NCBI GenBank assembly: GCA_026724425.1
Contig: JAIUCV010000007.1
Coordinates: 24,476,280 to 24,540,279, forward strand
Source: Erythrophleum ivorense
Lineage: Eukaryota > Streptophyta > Magnoliopsida > Fabales > Fabaceae
Length of the DNA: 64,000 nucleotides
Direction of reading: 5' to 3'
The position numbers and the translations under genes were made by a program. The notes under the pieces are model-generated. The model searched no databases, was not told the origin of the DNA, and was given only the letters and a program-made list of their open reading frames with translations. This document shows, piece after piece, positions 23,865-34,404 of the stretch; the stretch's first letter is position 1; each line of letters opens with the position of its first letter.

Positions 23865-25857
23865 TTCTCCAATGCAATTCTTTTCCACCTTGATCGTGTA
23901 CTCAGCGGTTACTTTCCAAATGGTTTAGGGGTTGAAGGCGTGGGTAGGCATGCGGCTGTTGCTGAAGTTAAGTCAATGAGAGGCACAATGGAAGAAATGG
24001 GGAGAAGCAACATGATGGTAAACAGAATGAAGACTTAGGCGACAATCAGTTTAATTGCATTGAAGCCCATATTCCCTTGTGTGCTGTTAATGGGCCTTTG
24101 GGAAGGAAGAACCCAACTGTATTTTTGGCCCACATCTTCAAGCAACTTTCTACTAGCCCAGTTACTCAAGTCTCAATTATTTCCTGGAGTTGCCGTCTGA
24201 TGAAGAGTCATTCAGCCAGCTACATCCTACGAGAAGGGACTAGTTTCTCAATTGCAAAATTTCTCTCTTAAGCGAGCAGAAGCGTTGGACTTGGACCTAC
24301 CCGCCATTAAGAAGCAGAAATTGAATTCCCACGGATCATGCTTTTCTGCCCAGCAGCCACGAGTTCCCGATGAATCTGTGGCTTGCAATGAGGAGGAGTT
24401 TTCTGGGTCAAAAATAGCCAGTAGCGTGGACGGAAGCTATCTGGAGAAATACAAGTCAATAGGCCATCCCAATGCGGCTGCTACAGGCAGCGTGTCTTTA
24501 CTTCCTTACACGAAGTCGAATGCCCAGATTCACGGCGTGGGCTTGGGCGTCAACGCTGAAGTCCATTTGGGTCAGTATGGTACTGTCAGAGAGAATATTA
24601 ACTTGGGTCAGCGAGGTTTATTCAAAAAGGGCAGATTTTACTTGGATGAATGAAGAACAAAAGACGTGGACCCCCTTTTCTACTGTAGGCATCTCCGATT
24701 CATTGATTGACGTTCCAACCACTGAAGGATATGTCCGAAGCATCAGTTGAGGTCCGAGGCTTAATTTAGAATTTCTATTTACTACTATTGGTCATGCTAA
24801 ATTTGATAGGCTAGGTGGCAAGTTTGATGCTGCCACAGGCGCCATAAGTATCTGTCATGGTTTGGAGGTGATTTTGACAAGCAAGACACTTGGATTTATC
24901 TATAGTAAATATAGGCCCTCTTGAGTTTTTCATATGGAAACTAGGATATATAGCTAAAAAATAGGAAAATTTCACAAAAACTCAAGTTTCAGAATGGTGT
25001 ATCAGTGCAACCAATGGGGTTATCAGGGAGTTTAGCTCTATGGCGGAATATTGATGTTCAGTTAGATGTTCTACATGTCTCAGAATATTACTCATGTTAA
25101 TATGCTTGGAGGTTGTGACAATATTTCCGGTTTCATCTCCTTTGTTAATGGTCCGCCAAAAAATGAAGAAAAAGAGAGGTGTGGAGTGAGTTATTGGGGT
25201 TGAATCCTGGTGAAAAAGCTCCTTGGGTTTGCATAGGAGATTTAATGACATTTTGTTCAACTCAGGAACCCCCCCCCCCCCAAAAAAAAAAGGAGGGAGT
25301 ATGAATCAAGCCTACTCACAGTTTAATTAGTTTTGTGCACTTTATGAGAAAAGGAGGTCTGATGGACCCCGGGTACAATGGCATTAAGTTCACATGATCA
25401 AGTAACTGGGATCGTAGCAATAATATTATGGAGCATTTGGATAGGGTAGTGTGTAATACAGTGTGGAGGAATCTTTGTCCGAATGTACAAATATTCAGTT
25501 TGAACCATTAAGAATCCGACCACTCACCTTTGGTGTTGATTTCTAATTTCTCTATATCAAAATTCCTAAAGCCTTTAAATTTGAATTTATATGAATTGAT
25601 CATGTTGAATTTAAATCTCTCATTGTGAATAACTAGAAGTCAAATGGGGAGGGAAATTTTGCAATTATGAGAAGTTTTGTGAAAATTTTAAAAGAGTCAA
25701 GCATGTGTTGATTAAATGGAGTAAGGTAGAGTTTCCAAGCAATCAAATTTTACTTGACAATCTACTCAGTCAGTTTCAACAATGTTATGATGGTGATTGG
25801 GAAGAAGAAAAGGTGGCTACAGCTATGGCCTTAGCTAAATAGATAGAAGATGTAACA
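23865..25857 (+). pseudogene. LINE-2 ORF1 end and ORF2 endonuclease
   Basis: 23865-24760 probably holds the divergent ORF1 C-terminal region (an open frame at 24252-24653 is consistent but has no domain). Around 25010-25100 the endonuclease block MGLSGSLALWRNIDVQ is readable (family 'GLSGGLALLW'). The block corresponding to 'PWLCIGDFNE' reads APWVCIGDLMT near 25215. At about 25800-25857 the pre-RT helix reads ALAK-stop-IEDVT. A C11A9 homopolymer at 25270-25290 marks slippage. The piece is broken by TAACA at 25853-25857. Confidence 0.75.
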
Positions 25858-26735
25858 ACTAGAAAAAAATTTTTTTTACTTTTTACTTTTCTTTCTTTTT
25901 TCTTCTTGCTCATTTTTATTCTTCCTCATCTGCTGTTCCACAACAGCATGCTTCTACCCTTCCCTTATGCTTTATGTGTGTCTTATCACTGCATACTACC
26001 ACTATATCGTCACCATTGGCAACCAACTGATCTCCCTAAGTTTCCTTATCGTTAGTCCATAGCATGGAGGTCCAAGGAGAAGGTCGAAGGTGTCGTTGGT
26101 CATGGTGAGTTCCATGTCATCTTGCTTCTTATTTTATCTTCTATTTTGTTGCAAATTTCTTTAACCTCCCTTCCATTTTCGGCCCATCCTAACTTCCCTA
26201 AGATAATATGAACGTTGCAATCTTTGCCCCTTCCTAGTGGCCGAATTCAAGCTCAAAAATTTAAGGGTTTTCGACGAGAACCTTTTAACCATGTTACCTT
26301 TGCATAATTCTTTGATTTTTGGCTTCTTAAGGCAATTTCTGAGCTTAAACTATAGATTAGTAACTAAATAGGAAGGTTTGGGTTTATGGTTGTATATATA
26401 TATATATGAAGAATAAGGTTTTTTGCAGTGGAGCCTTAGTCACATAGCTATTATTAAGTCATATGGATGTTAGTGATTGCTAGTTTGAACCACATAATAA
26501 GCCAATGAATTATAGTGTTGCTAGAGAGCCTTACAAGCACTAGCGATGAAAAAACTTAGTCTTATAAAAAGGGATAAGTGTTACCTTAGCATTCGGTGTT
26601 GTCATTGAGTAGATGGCAAGTTACAATTTGCATTATGGTTCCTACTTCTATCGTGTGTTTATTATAACAATAGCTAAAAATTTATTTCAATAACTCATAT
26701 ATGGTCTTAGCAAAATGGTTCTCAGATTGTCTACT

Positions 26736-27724
26736 TGATACAATACCAGTAGGCATGCCCATTAGAGCACTACAAGTTCGAGAAGCCCTCATCCATCAAG
26801 AAACCCAAATCATTCAAAAGCGCATGATTCAGGTCCAAATGGCTCATGAAGAGATGGCCTATGCTCAAGAAGCCCAAATTATATTAGTATATGTCCAAAA
26901 ATTTCAAAGAGCTTAAGATAATATCTATGTTGGACGTGGCCCAAGTTTAGAGCCCAAGATCCATATTTGATCAATTCAAAACATGCTGAATTGGACTTTA
27001 GACATGAGATCTCCTTAAAGATACAGAAGTGGAAGTCCAAGTAGAAGTCTAATGTCCTAAGAAGGTTCATGGAGCAACTAGAGTCAATATCCAACATGTT
27101 GAAGGCCCAAAGTAGTTTTACACATACAAGAGGAGTACCAAGGCCCAATTGGAGTCCAATTGCAAGAGATTAAGAATCATGTGTCAACCATGTGATTTTT
27201 AATGAAGCATGAGCATCCCATGTAACTACTTAAAGAAGCTAATCAATTTTGACTATGATTCTTTATGAATTTCATTTTTTATTATTTTTTTAGACTTAGT
27301 CAAAGAGTTTATCTTGGAGATTAAATTAAAATTAATATCTTAATCTTGTTTTTTGATTTTAGGCACCATTCAAAATATTTTTAATTAGATTTTAGAGTTT
27401 TACTTTTATTAAGATTTTAGACTTTTAGAAACTTTGCCTATAAAAAGGCTTCCTATTGTACTCTATTTTGGAAGATCATGAATGAATGAACTTGAGTATT
27501 ATTCAATACTTTATAATGCTTTTACTTCTTTGTGTTCTCTGAGAGTACACGTGATTTATCAAAGGATTTGTCTTCCTTTGTGGTGTCTTGAGGCTAGGGT
27601 TATAAGAGATAGGTTCTCTTAGGGTCTTTCCTTTGACCAAAATTCTTGTTTTCTAGCTGGTCCTGGGCAAAGTTTCATCTTGTTAAAGGTTCCTAGGACA
27701 AGGTTCCTAGAGGGTCTTGCATCG
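26736..27724 (+). repeat. Non-autonomous gypsy 5' LTR (989 bp)
   Basis: It is collinear with 30185-31179, mostly identical with scattered transitions and small indels. CTATAAAAAGGC at about 27441 is a good TATA box for the LTR promoter. Confidence 0.93.
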
Positions 27725-27726
27725 TT

Positions 27727-27738
27727 TGGTATCAGAGC
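27727..27738 (+). other. Non-autonomous gypsy primer binding site
   Basis: TGGTATCAGAGC lies two bases downstream of the LTR (tRNA-Met). Confidence 0.9.
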
Positions 27739-27885
27739 TTTGGTTTGCTAGTATAAGGTATATCTTTATGTTTCCCTACCGTTGTTGTTCATACTTTCTT
27801 TCCTTCCATTTGTGTTACCCTTTTCATTTTCGCCTTTGTCTTCCATCTTCTTCTTTCTTCCATTGTTGTGTGCCTCCATTCTCAT

Positions 27886-28022
27886 TCAAAAAAAAAAAAA
27901 AGAATGTGTAATACTCTAAAAAAAATTCAAAAAAAAAATTGAAAAAAAAATTTTAAAAAAAAATTCAAAAAAAAAATAAAAAAAAAAGTGAAAAAAAAAA
28001 AGAAAGAGTGAAAAAAAAAAGA
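27886..28022 (+). repeat. A-rich spacer tract
   Basis: Runs of 7-13 A are interrupted by TTC, TTG, GTG and GAAAGAGTG, in the transcribed leader of the non-autonomous gypsy. They look slippage-generated. Confidence 0.75.
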
Positions 28023-28067
28023 AATTACAAGTTGTGCAAATTCAAAGTTGAAAACTTAAAGCTTGGA

Positions 28068-28268
28068 GTTAGTTTCCTAATTAGAGTTAATTTTCTAATT
28101 GGAGTCAGTTTCCTAATTGGAGTCAATTTCTTAATTGGAGTCAGTTTTTTAATTGGAGTCAATTTCCTAATTGGAGTTAGTTTCTTAAGTGGAGTCAATT
28201 TCCTAATTGGAGTTAGTTTCCTAATTGAAATTAATTTCCTAATTGGAGTTAGTTTCCTAATTTGATTG
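28068..28268 (+). repeat. 18-bp minisatellite, about 11 copies
   Basis: The unit is approximately GTTAGTTTCCTAATTGGA (variants GTCAATTT...). Being a multiple of three, it creates open frames on both strands (plus: FLIGVN/FLIGVS repeats; minus: KLTPIR repeats). These frames are a by-product of the period. It lies in the leader of the non-autonomous gypsy, upstream of its main ORF. Confidence 0.9.
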
Positions 28269-28742
28269 CATTGAGTAGCTACCAAATTATCTACTTTCCT
28301 ATTTTGCATTCAAGTAAGAATTTTCTTTCTTAATTGTTCTAAACTTGAATTGCAAGTAGTTTCCTATTTTGATTAACTTGGTTTCCAAATAGTTTCCTAT
28401 TCTTAAAGTTTTCTATTTTCAGATTTTTCCTTTCCTTCTCCTTCCTTCCAAGCCATCCAAACCTCCCCTTCTTCCTTGTTTCCCTTTTAGTTACACACCC
28501 TTTTTTTTCTCTTTTGTTTGATTCTTTGGGAATTTGCATTTTAGGATTCTAGTTTTGTTTGATTGCCACTAGTTTGATTTTTTCTTTTGATTTGCTTGTG
28601 ACTTGCTTAGAACACTTGTAAGAAGTAAATTGTTGAATGGTAAGAGGCAAGAGTGCAATTAACATTTAAAGAAAAAGCCAAAAAGAGAGTTAAACATGAG
28701 TGAACTTATCATCTTTTGAGTGTAAACACGTAAGAAGAGTGT

Positions 28743-29885
28743 GTGAGGTCCTATTTCTTCTTTCTTTCTTTGACTAACTTTTTAGGTGATAAGATGTCCA
28801 ATGAGTACAACTTCCTTGAAGAGGCTTACAAAGAGCGATTCAAGCAATCTTGTACAAGGTTGGATGCATTCCAATCCAATACCAACTCTACAGGACAAGA
28901 TAAGGAAAATGCATCGCCTGATTTCCATACTATATGCCTTATCAAAGAGAAAGTCTGCAGCATGGCTATTAATAATAGTAGCTATGTAAATGTTGCTAGT
29001 GCCTTACTTGTTGAGAGATTAAACTTGCCTACTATAAAGCATCCTAGGCCCTATACTTTGTTGAAGGGTAGTACTGAATTTAGGGTTAATAAGCAAGTTT
29101 TGATTTCTTTCTCCATTGGTAAATATCATGATAAAGTGCTATGTGATGTGGCTCCTATGTATAAGGGACATATTATGCTTGGTAAACTATGGAAACATGT
29201 TAGAAAAGCTAAATATGTTAAACATAAGCACAGATATTGCTATTGCTATTCATTTGTATTCAATGAAAAAAATCATGTATTAGTACCTCTTGATCTTATT
29301 GATGCTTATGAAGGTCAAATGAGAATAGTACAAGCATACAAAATGAAAGAAAAAGAGAGAGAAAAAGAAAAAGAGAGAGAACATGAGTTAGAGAGAGAAA
29401 AAGACGAGATTGAAAAAGAAAAGAATGTGAGTGAAAAGAAAGAGCTAGAAAATTGTGAGAAAAGTGAGAAAAGTATGAGTGTGAACTTGTTTGATGAAAA
29501 AAGAGAGGTTGAGAGTGTGTGTAGGGATATTTGTTTATCTACTAACAATCTTAACCCATCTTTTCCTATTGTTGATTCTAGCTCCTTGCAGGTATGTGGA
29601 GATTTGTTTTCAAAGAAGCCACCCAATGGACCATCATTTTCAACTAGTATTGAAAAGAGTTTTGATTGCCTAGATTTATTTTCTAAGAAATCACCTGATG
29701 GTTTCCAATCTTTAATGTGCTTTCAAAAGTGCTTTGATTGCATAGATTTTGTTATTCCTAATGAATTATTGCCTTTCAAAAGCATTGAACATCACACATT
29801 GAGTTTTAATTGTTTCATGAATTTTGTAGCTGTTAGGAATTCATATTACATTAATTTTATGGTTAAAAGGTTATCGTGTTACTAA
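28743..29885 (+). CDS. Element-encoded ORF with inactive gypsy protease-like domain (380 codons)
   Basis: This is an unbroken ORF in the non-autonomous gypsy. Translation could start at 28743 or at the ATG at 28794 (MSNEYNFLEE). Residues about 68-180 follow the retropepsin region of plant gypsy polyproteins: CLIKEKVCSMAINNSSYVNV, then LNLPTIKHPRPY and the SIGKYHDKVLCDV block. In active relatives the motif is VDGGS; here it is INNSS, so the catalytic Asp is missing. Residues about 200-240 are a charged E/K/R coil, known as the linker before RT in this group. RT does not follow. Residues about 275-380 are of unknown origin and contain a doubled FSKK-P-P/S-x-G ... FDC motif. Role is unknown; the absence of stops is unusual here. 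Confidence 0.7.
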   Translation: MRSYFFFLSLTNFLGDKMSNEYNFLEEAYKERFKQSCTRLDAFQSNTNSTGQDKENASPDFHTICLIKEKVCSMAINNSSYVNVASALLVERLNLPTIKHPRPYTLLKGSTEFRVNKQVLISFSIGKYHDKVLCDVAPMYKGHIMLGKLWKHVRKAKYVKHKHRYCYCYSFVFNEKNHVLVPLDLIDAYEGQMRIVQAYKMKEKEREKEKEREHELEREKDEIEKEKNVSEKKELENCEKSEKSMSVNLFDEKREVESVCRDICLSTNNLNPSFPIVDSSSLQVCGDLFSKKPPNGPSFSTSIEKSFDCLDLFSKKSPDGFQSLMCFQKCFDCIDFVIPNELLPFKSIEHHTLSFNCFMNFVAVRNSYYINFMVKRLSCY

Positions 29886-29894
29886 GATTTTTTT

Positions 29895-30184
29895 ATGGCC
29901 CTTGGATTTATTGCAGGTGCATGTGAGATCAAAATTATCATTTATATTTGGGTGCATGTGAGAAAGAAATATTTCCTCACTCAAAGCGAGTTCAAAGAGT
30001 TTCCTAACTTGAAGTATTCTAAGTTGCCTCAAAGAATTGATGATCTCTTTGAAAGAAGTCCTTTAGTTTATAAGATTCTTCCACTTGATAAATATAGTGT
30101 TATTATTATTTTTGGAAAGTCTAATTTATTTCCATATGATACAGGCGAAGATTCAAGGACGAATCTTTTCAAAGAGGAAGGGAA
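29895..30184 (+). pseudogene. Integrase C-terminal remnant of the non-autonomous gypsy
   Basis: This frame follows the 380-codon ORF after one stop. It reads VHVRKKYF, FERSPLVYKILP and GEDSRTNLFKEEGND, the last matching the 'DDSRTNPFEEEGND' end of plant gypsy integrases just before the polypurine tract. The open frame continues into the LTR to 30458, but that part is LTR sequence. The zinc finger and DDE core are absent. Confidence 0.75.
30171..30184 (+). other. Non-autonomous gypsy polypurine tract
   Basis: AAAGAGGAAGGGAA abuts the 3' LTR. Confidence 0.85.
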
Positions 30185-31179
30185 TGATACAATACCAGTA
30201 GGCATGCCCATTGGAGCACTACAAGTTCAAGAAGCCTTCATCCATCAAGAAACCCAAATCATTCAAAAGCGCATGATTCAGGTCCAAATGGCTCATGAAG
30301 GGATAGCCTATGCTCAAAAGGCCCAAATTGTGTTAGTATATGTCCAAAAATTTCAAAAAGCTCAAGATAATATCTATGTTGGACGTTGGCCCAAGTTTAG
30401 AGTCCAAGATCCATATTTGATCAATTCAAAATATGCTGAATTGGACTTTAGACATTAAATCTCCTTAAAGATGCAACAGTGAAAGTCCAAGTGGAAGCCC
30501 AATGTCCTAAGAAGGTTCATGGAACAACTAGAGTCAATATCCAACATGTTAAAGGCCCAAAGTAGTTTTACACATACAAGAGGAGTGCCAAGGCCCAATT
30601 GGAGTCCAATTGCAAGAGATTAAGAATCATGTGTCAACCATGTGATTTTTAATGAAGTATGAGCATCCCATGTGACTACTTAAAAAAGCTGATTAGTTTT
30701 TACTAGGATTCTTTATGAATTTTTTTTTATTATTTTATTATTTTTTTAGACTTAGTCAAAGAGCTTATCTTGGAGATTAAGTTAAAATTAGTATCTTAAT
30801 CTTGTTCCTTGATTTTAGGCACCATTCAAAATATTTCTAATTAGATTTTAGAGTTTTACTTTTATTAAGATTTTAGACTTTTAGAAACTTTGCCTATAAA
30901 AGGCTTCCTATTGTACTCTATTTTGGAAGATCATGAATGAATGAATTTGAGTATTATTCAATACTTTGTGAGGCTTTTACTTCTTTGTGTTCTCTGAGAG
31001 TACACGTGACTTATCAAAGGATTGGTCTTCCTTTGTGGCGTCTTAAGGCTAGGGTTCTAAGAGATAGGTTCTCTTAGGGTCTTTCCTTTGACCAAAATTC
31101 TTGTTTTCTAGCAGATCCTGGGCAAAGTGTCATCTTGTTGAAGGTTCCTAGGACAAGGTTCCTAGAGAGTCTTGCATCA
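30185..31179 (+). repeat. Non-autonomous gypsy 3' LTR (995 bp)
   Basis: It starts TGATACAATACC and ends CTTGCATCA, followed by TSD CTACT. The TATA box CCTATAAAAGGC is at about 30892. Confidence 0.93.
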
Positions 31180-31439
31180 CTACTCTTATGTGCTTGAAAT
31201 AATAATATTAAATGTGTACTAAAACAATGTTCAGTACCAAGTGCCAATGTAATTGAGGTAAGCATTCTTTTAAAACTTGTTGCATCATCTAAAAGTTAAG
31301 GTGTGGTCTTATAATAAACATAGTCATGACTTTTCTTATTATTAGGACTTTGTTTACACAAATAAGAAAAATAAAGGTAAATAGATATATATGTAATAAA
31401 GATAATTAAATAAATAATAATGATAAATAAACAAAGGTA

Positions 31440-31521
31440 AATGGATAAATAATATATATACACACATGTATGGATGTGTGTGTGTGTTTATATTATATTA
31501 TATATATATATATATATATAC
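31440..31521. repeat. (TA)n/(TG)n microsatellite
   Basis: Compound ATATAC, GTGTGTG and TATATA runs within the outer LTR-like insertion. Confidence 0.9.
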
Positions 31522-32564
31522 ACTTCTCTTCTTTATCTTATTAGTTGGCTATTTGGTTTTAGAAATATGATGAAACATTTGATGGATTCTATAGTGGTGA
31601 GTGATGTTAATATTTTAGATGCACCTAGATAAGGTAGAGGAGGCCTAGTGAGAAAAAAAGCTACTCGTCAAGTGTAATCACTATTTAAAAGGGTAAGAAG
31701 CTGCCAACGAGGTGTAGCCACCCCCAGAATTTTATATAAATCATAATACATAGAGGTAGGTGGAAAAGGAGCTGCTCAAGGTGTAACTACCCCAAGAGGT
31801 TAAGAAGTAGCCAACAAGACATCACTGCCACTTTCATGAGAGAAACCTCTCTCCCCCCCCCTTCTCTCTCTCTCTTATAACCACCATTTTTAATAATTAG
31901 ACAATTTAGGATTAATTACATATGGGTTTGTTTACAAGAAAATTTGTTACTTGATTTATGTAATAGATTTCTACATTTTTTTAGCTTATTTTTAGGTTAT
32001 AGTCTTGTTACCTTCTATTTTGGTAATTTGTTATCTATTTATTAAGTTTTCAACTCATTCCTTTAATTTCAATTTTCTTTTTCAGATACTGGTGCTAGAT
32101 TTGAACCACCTCCCTCATCTTAAGTTCTACGGCGTTGTGGTGGTGAGCCTTGTTTTGAAATTTCGAGGGCATGATTGTCTTGTTGGATGATATTTGTAAA
32201 ATACTCTAGATGTAGCTCCACTTGACATAGGCAGGACCCCTTCCCTTGATGATTTTTTGTTCTTTTGGTATTTGATTGTTGGTGATAGAGAGCAGAGCTC
32301 TCCTTTGCTATTGTGCTGAATTTTAGCTATTGTAGAAATTTTGGGACGTCTAAATTTTAGGAAAAATTTTGCCAAAATTTCTACAAAAGTTAGGGATACT
32401 TATATTAATGTAAAGAGACAATATAATAGGTCAAATAAAGAAATGTTATTTGTGATATTTTATCAAAAAATCTTTTCATCTATAATGGCATCTGTTAGGC
32501 TTAGGGACTTGAGCATTATCTTGCTCTCTGTGTCGGTCACTTCTTCTTATTTTGGGGCATGACA

Positions 32565-33144
32565 TAACAGATTTGGGACAGAGAAGAAAATATTAGGCAC
32601 AAAGATCTAAAGTTCAATGGCTCAGATGTGGGGATAAAAATTCTAAATTCTTTCATTCTACTACTCTATAAAGAAGGCAAAGAAACAAGATTTTGAGTTT
32701 AAAGCTAAATGATAGTTCATGGATTAACAACCAAAAGGAAATAGCAATGTCCCATTAGAGTTTTTATACTGAATTGCTCTCTTCCACGAAAACTAAGGAC
32801 TTCTCTTATGTACTTGATTTTGTAGAACCTATTATAATGGATGCTGAAAACATCTCTTTGTTGTCTCTTATTTCTTTTGCTAAAGTGAAAGAAGCTGGCT
32901 TTTGTTTTGGTGGACTTTAGGTGCCTAGGCCAGATGATTTCTCTAACATATTTTACCAACATACTTGGGGATCAGGTGTCCTTTGAGAGCTTCTATAATG
33001 AATTGTTCTCTTCCATAGAAGCTAAAGACTTCTCTTATGTACTTGATTTTATAGAACTTGTTATAACAGATGCTGACAACACCTTTTTGTTTTCTCCTAT
33101 TTCTTTTATTAAAGTGGAAAAAGCTATTTTTTTATCATGGTGGA
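32565..33144 (+). pseudogene. LINE-2 RT N-terminal part with internal tandem duplication
   Basis: It reads AQRSKVQWLRCGDKNSKFFH, the L1 pre-RT signature, then KILSLKLNDSSWI and a PRPDDFSNIFYQHTW-like segment (family 'APGPDGF...FYQ..W'). A segment of about 225 bp is tandemly repeated: copy a about 32753-32977, copy b about 32978-33144 plus 36640 onward. The solo LTR split copy b only. Stops are present. Confidence 0.82.
32753..33144 (+). repeat. Tandem duplication (about 225 bp) inside LINE-2 RT
   Basis: Both copies contain ACTTCTCTTATGTACTTGAT, CTATTTCTTTT/CTTATTTCTTTT and the CAGATG(A/G)TTTCTCT block. The second copy's end lies beyond the solo LTR at 36640-36690. Confidence 0.85.
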
Positions 33145-33872
33145 TGTAACCCCCTTAGCTATTATGTACTAATTAACTATATTATGGGTGAATTAGTCAT
33201 GATAGAGTCCTTTAATTTATGTTAATGGAGTCATACCATGGTAAAAGGGATTACGTAACTTATACTAACTTAGTTATCACAAAACTTAAAGTTTCAACAA
33301 TTTGAGTGAATAACCTCAAGTAGGGTTTTCACTGTTAATCCATCATAAACAAATACTAGTAGCTAATCCATGCTCAAGAACCATGTACACACACATACAC
33401 ACTCTCTCTTTTTTTCAAGAGGCATCCTGAGCTATTATAAAAGTCAAGTAAGAGGCACATATATACAATCAAAAGGGTTTATGTTAGCTACATCCTAAAC
33501 TATCAGAGACCTAGTTATTAAAGTCTGGCATGACCAGGAGAGGAAGGATAGGTTATGTCTCCTTTATCACTATGGTGGTCTTCATATTGATAATCACCTT
33601 TGCTAGTCCAATGCCTAATAACTCTATTACCATCTACTTAATTTTGACTATATATTTGATAGTGGGCATCTTAATTAATTGAACACATTATCACACAAAT
33701 GTGAGAATCATAATAATTCTCAATAAAACATTTTTAAATTTTAAAATAGATAATGGTTCAGTTGTCACATGTGTAAAAAACACTTTTATTCCTTTTGTCT
33801 ATTTGGGGAATACTAGTGTCATCCATAAAAAAGAATAAATAACACAACAAGTCAATATCTAATATATCTAAT

Positions 33873-33893
33873 GGTAATAATAATAATAATAAT
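33873..33893. repeat. (AAT)n microsatellite
   Basis: About seven AAT units inside the 3.49-kb solo LTR. Confidence 0.85.
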
Positions 33894-34289
33894 CACATAA
33901 CATAGCCATATATATATATATGAACCATCATTGTATTTCTCATCATCATGTGTTAGCATTATAAGGAATTAACCATAAACCCATCTAATGGAAATATGAC
34001 TCCATCCTCTTTAATGATATGATTTAGTTTAATTATTAAAAAAAGTACATAGGCTCCATACTCAATGTCCCATGCCACTAAACATAGGCATAAGTTTTTA
34101 AAATACCACATGATGAAGGGTGGATGAACATTTTCCCTAGCTCATCGAATTTGCACATAGAGATAATCATAAGAGTATGCATAATAAGCATAAATATAGA
34201 AACCAATCATAAAACATGCTGTCTAGTGCATCCCCTATAATGGATCCACATCATATGTAAAAGAAAATAAGGTTTCCTAATCCATCTTT

Positions 34290-34404
34290 AAAGAGAAGCT
34301 CCATCCCTAAAAGGAAGTTGATCTATCTCTAAAAAGAAGTTCTATCCCCAAAGGGAAATTGATTTGTCTCTAAAGAGAAGCTCTATCCTTGAAGGAAAGT
34401 TAAT
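34290..34404. repeat. Tandem repeat, about 41 bp x 2.8
   Basis: The unit is AAGAGAAGCTCCATCCC followed by TAAAAGGAAGTTGATCTATC-like sequence, three diverged copies, inside the solo LTR. Confidence 0.7.

Larger units (their letters stand above)
26736..31179 (+). mobile_element. Non-autonomous Ty3/gypsy element (4.44 kb)
   Basis: LTRs 26736-27724 and 30185-31179 (TGATACAATACC...TCTTGCATCA). The TSD CTACT is identical at 26731-26735 and 31180-31184. PBS 27727-27738 (TGGTATCAGAGC) and polypurine tract 30171-30184 are intact. The 2.46 kb interior lacks gag, RT, RNase H and the integrase core. It keeps a protease-like ORF and an integrase C-terminus. It is therefore a deletion derivative dependent on another element. 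Confidence 0.92.
25858..32564. mobile_element. LTR-like insertion (about 2.25 kb) carrying a nested gypsy
   Basis: Exact 5-bp flanks TAACA are at 25853-25857 and 32565-32569. Joining across them keeps the LINE-2 frame open (IEDVT|DLGQRRKY). The right end GGGGCATGACA resembles gypsy LTR ends, but the left end (ACTAG) is not TG, so the left terminus may be mutated or truncated. Own sequence is 25858-26735 plus 31185-32564. No coding domain is seen. It is probably a solo LTR; the family is unassigned. Confidence 0.6.

Noticed and set aside
24252..24653. Independent host gene with a 133-codon frame
   Set aside because: It lies collinearly between LINE-2 ORF1 and endonuclease; the divergent ORF1 C-terminus is the simpler explanation.
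28068..28268. Possible CRISPR-like array
   Set aside because: Units are contiguous with no unique spacers, and the context is a plant retrotransposon.
28008..28309. Hydrophobic repeat peptide (plus) and basic repeat peptide (minus)
   Set aside because: Both are products of an 18-bp tandem repeat with no stop in either direction, not genes or a CRISPR array.
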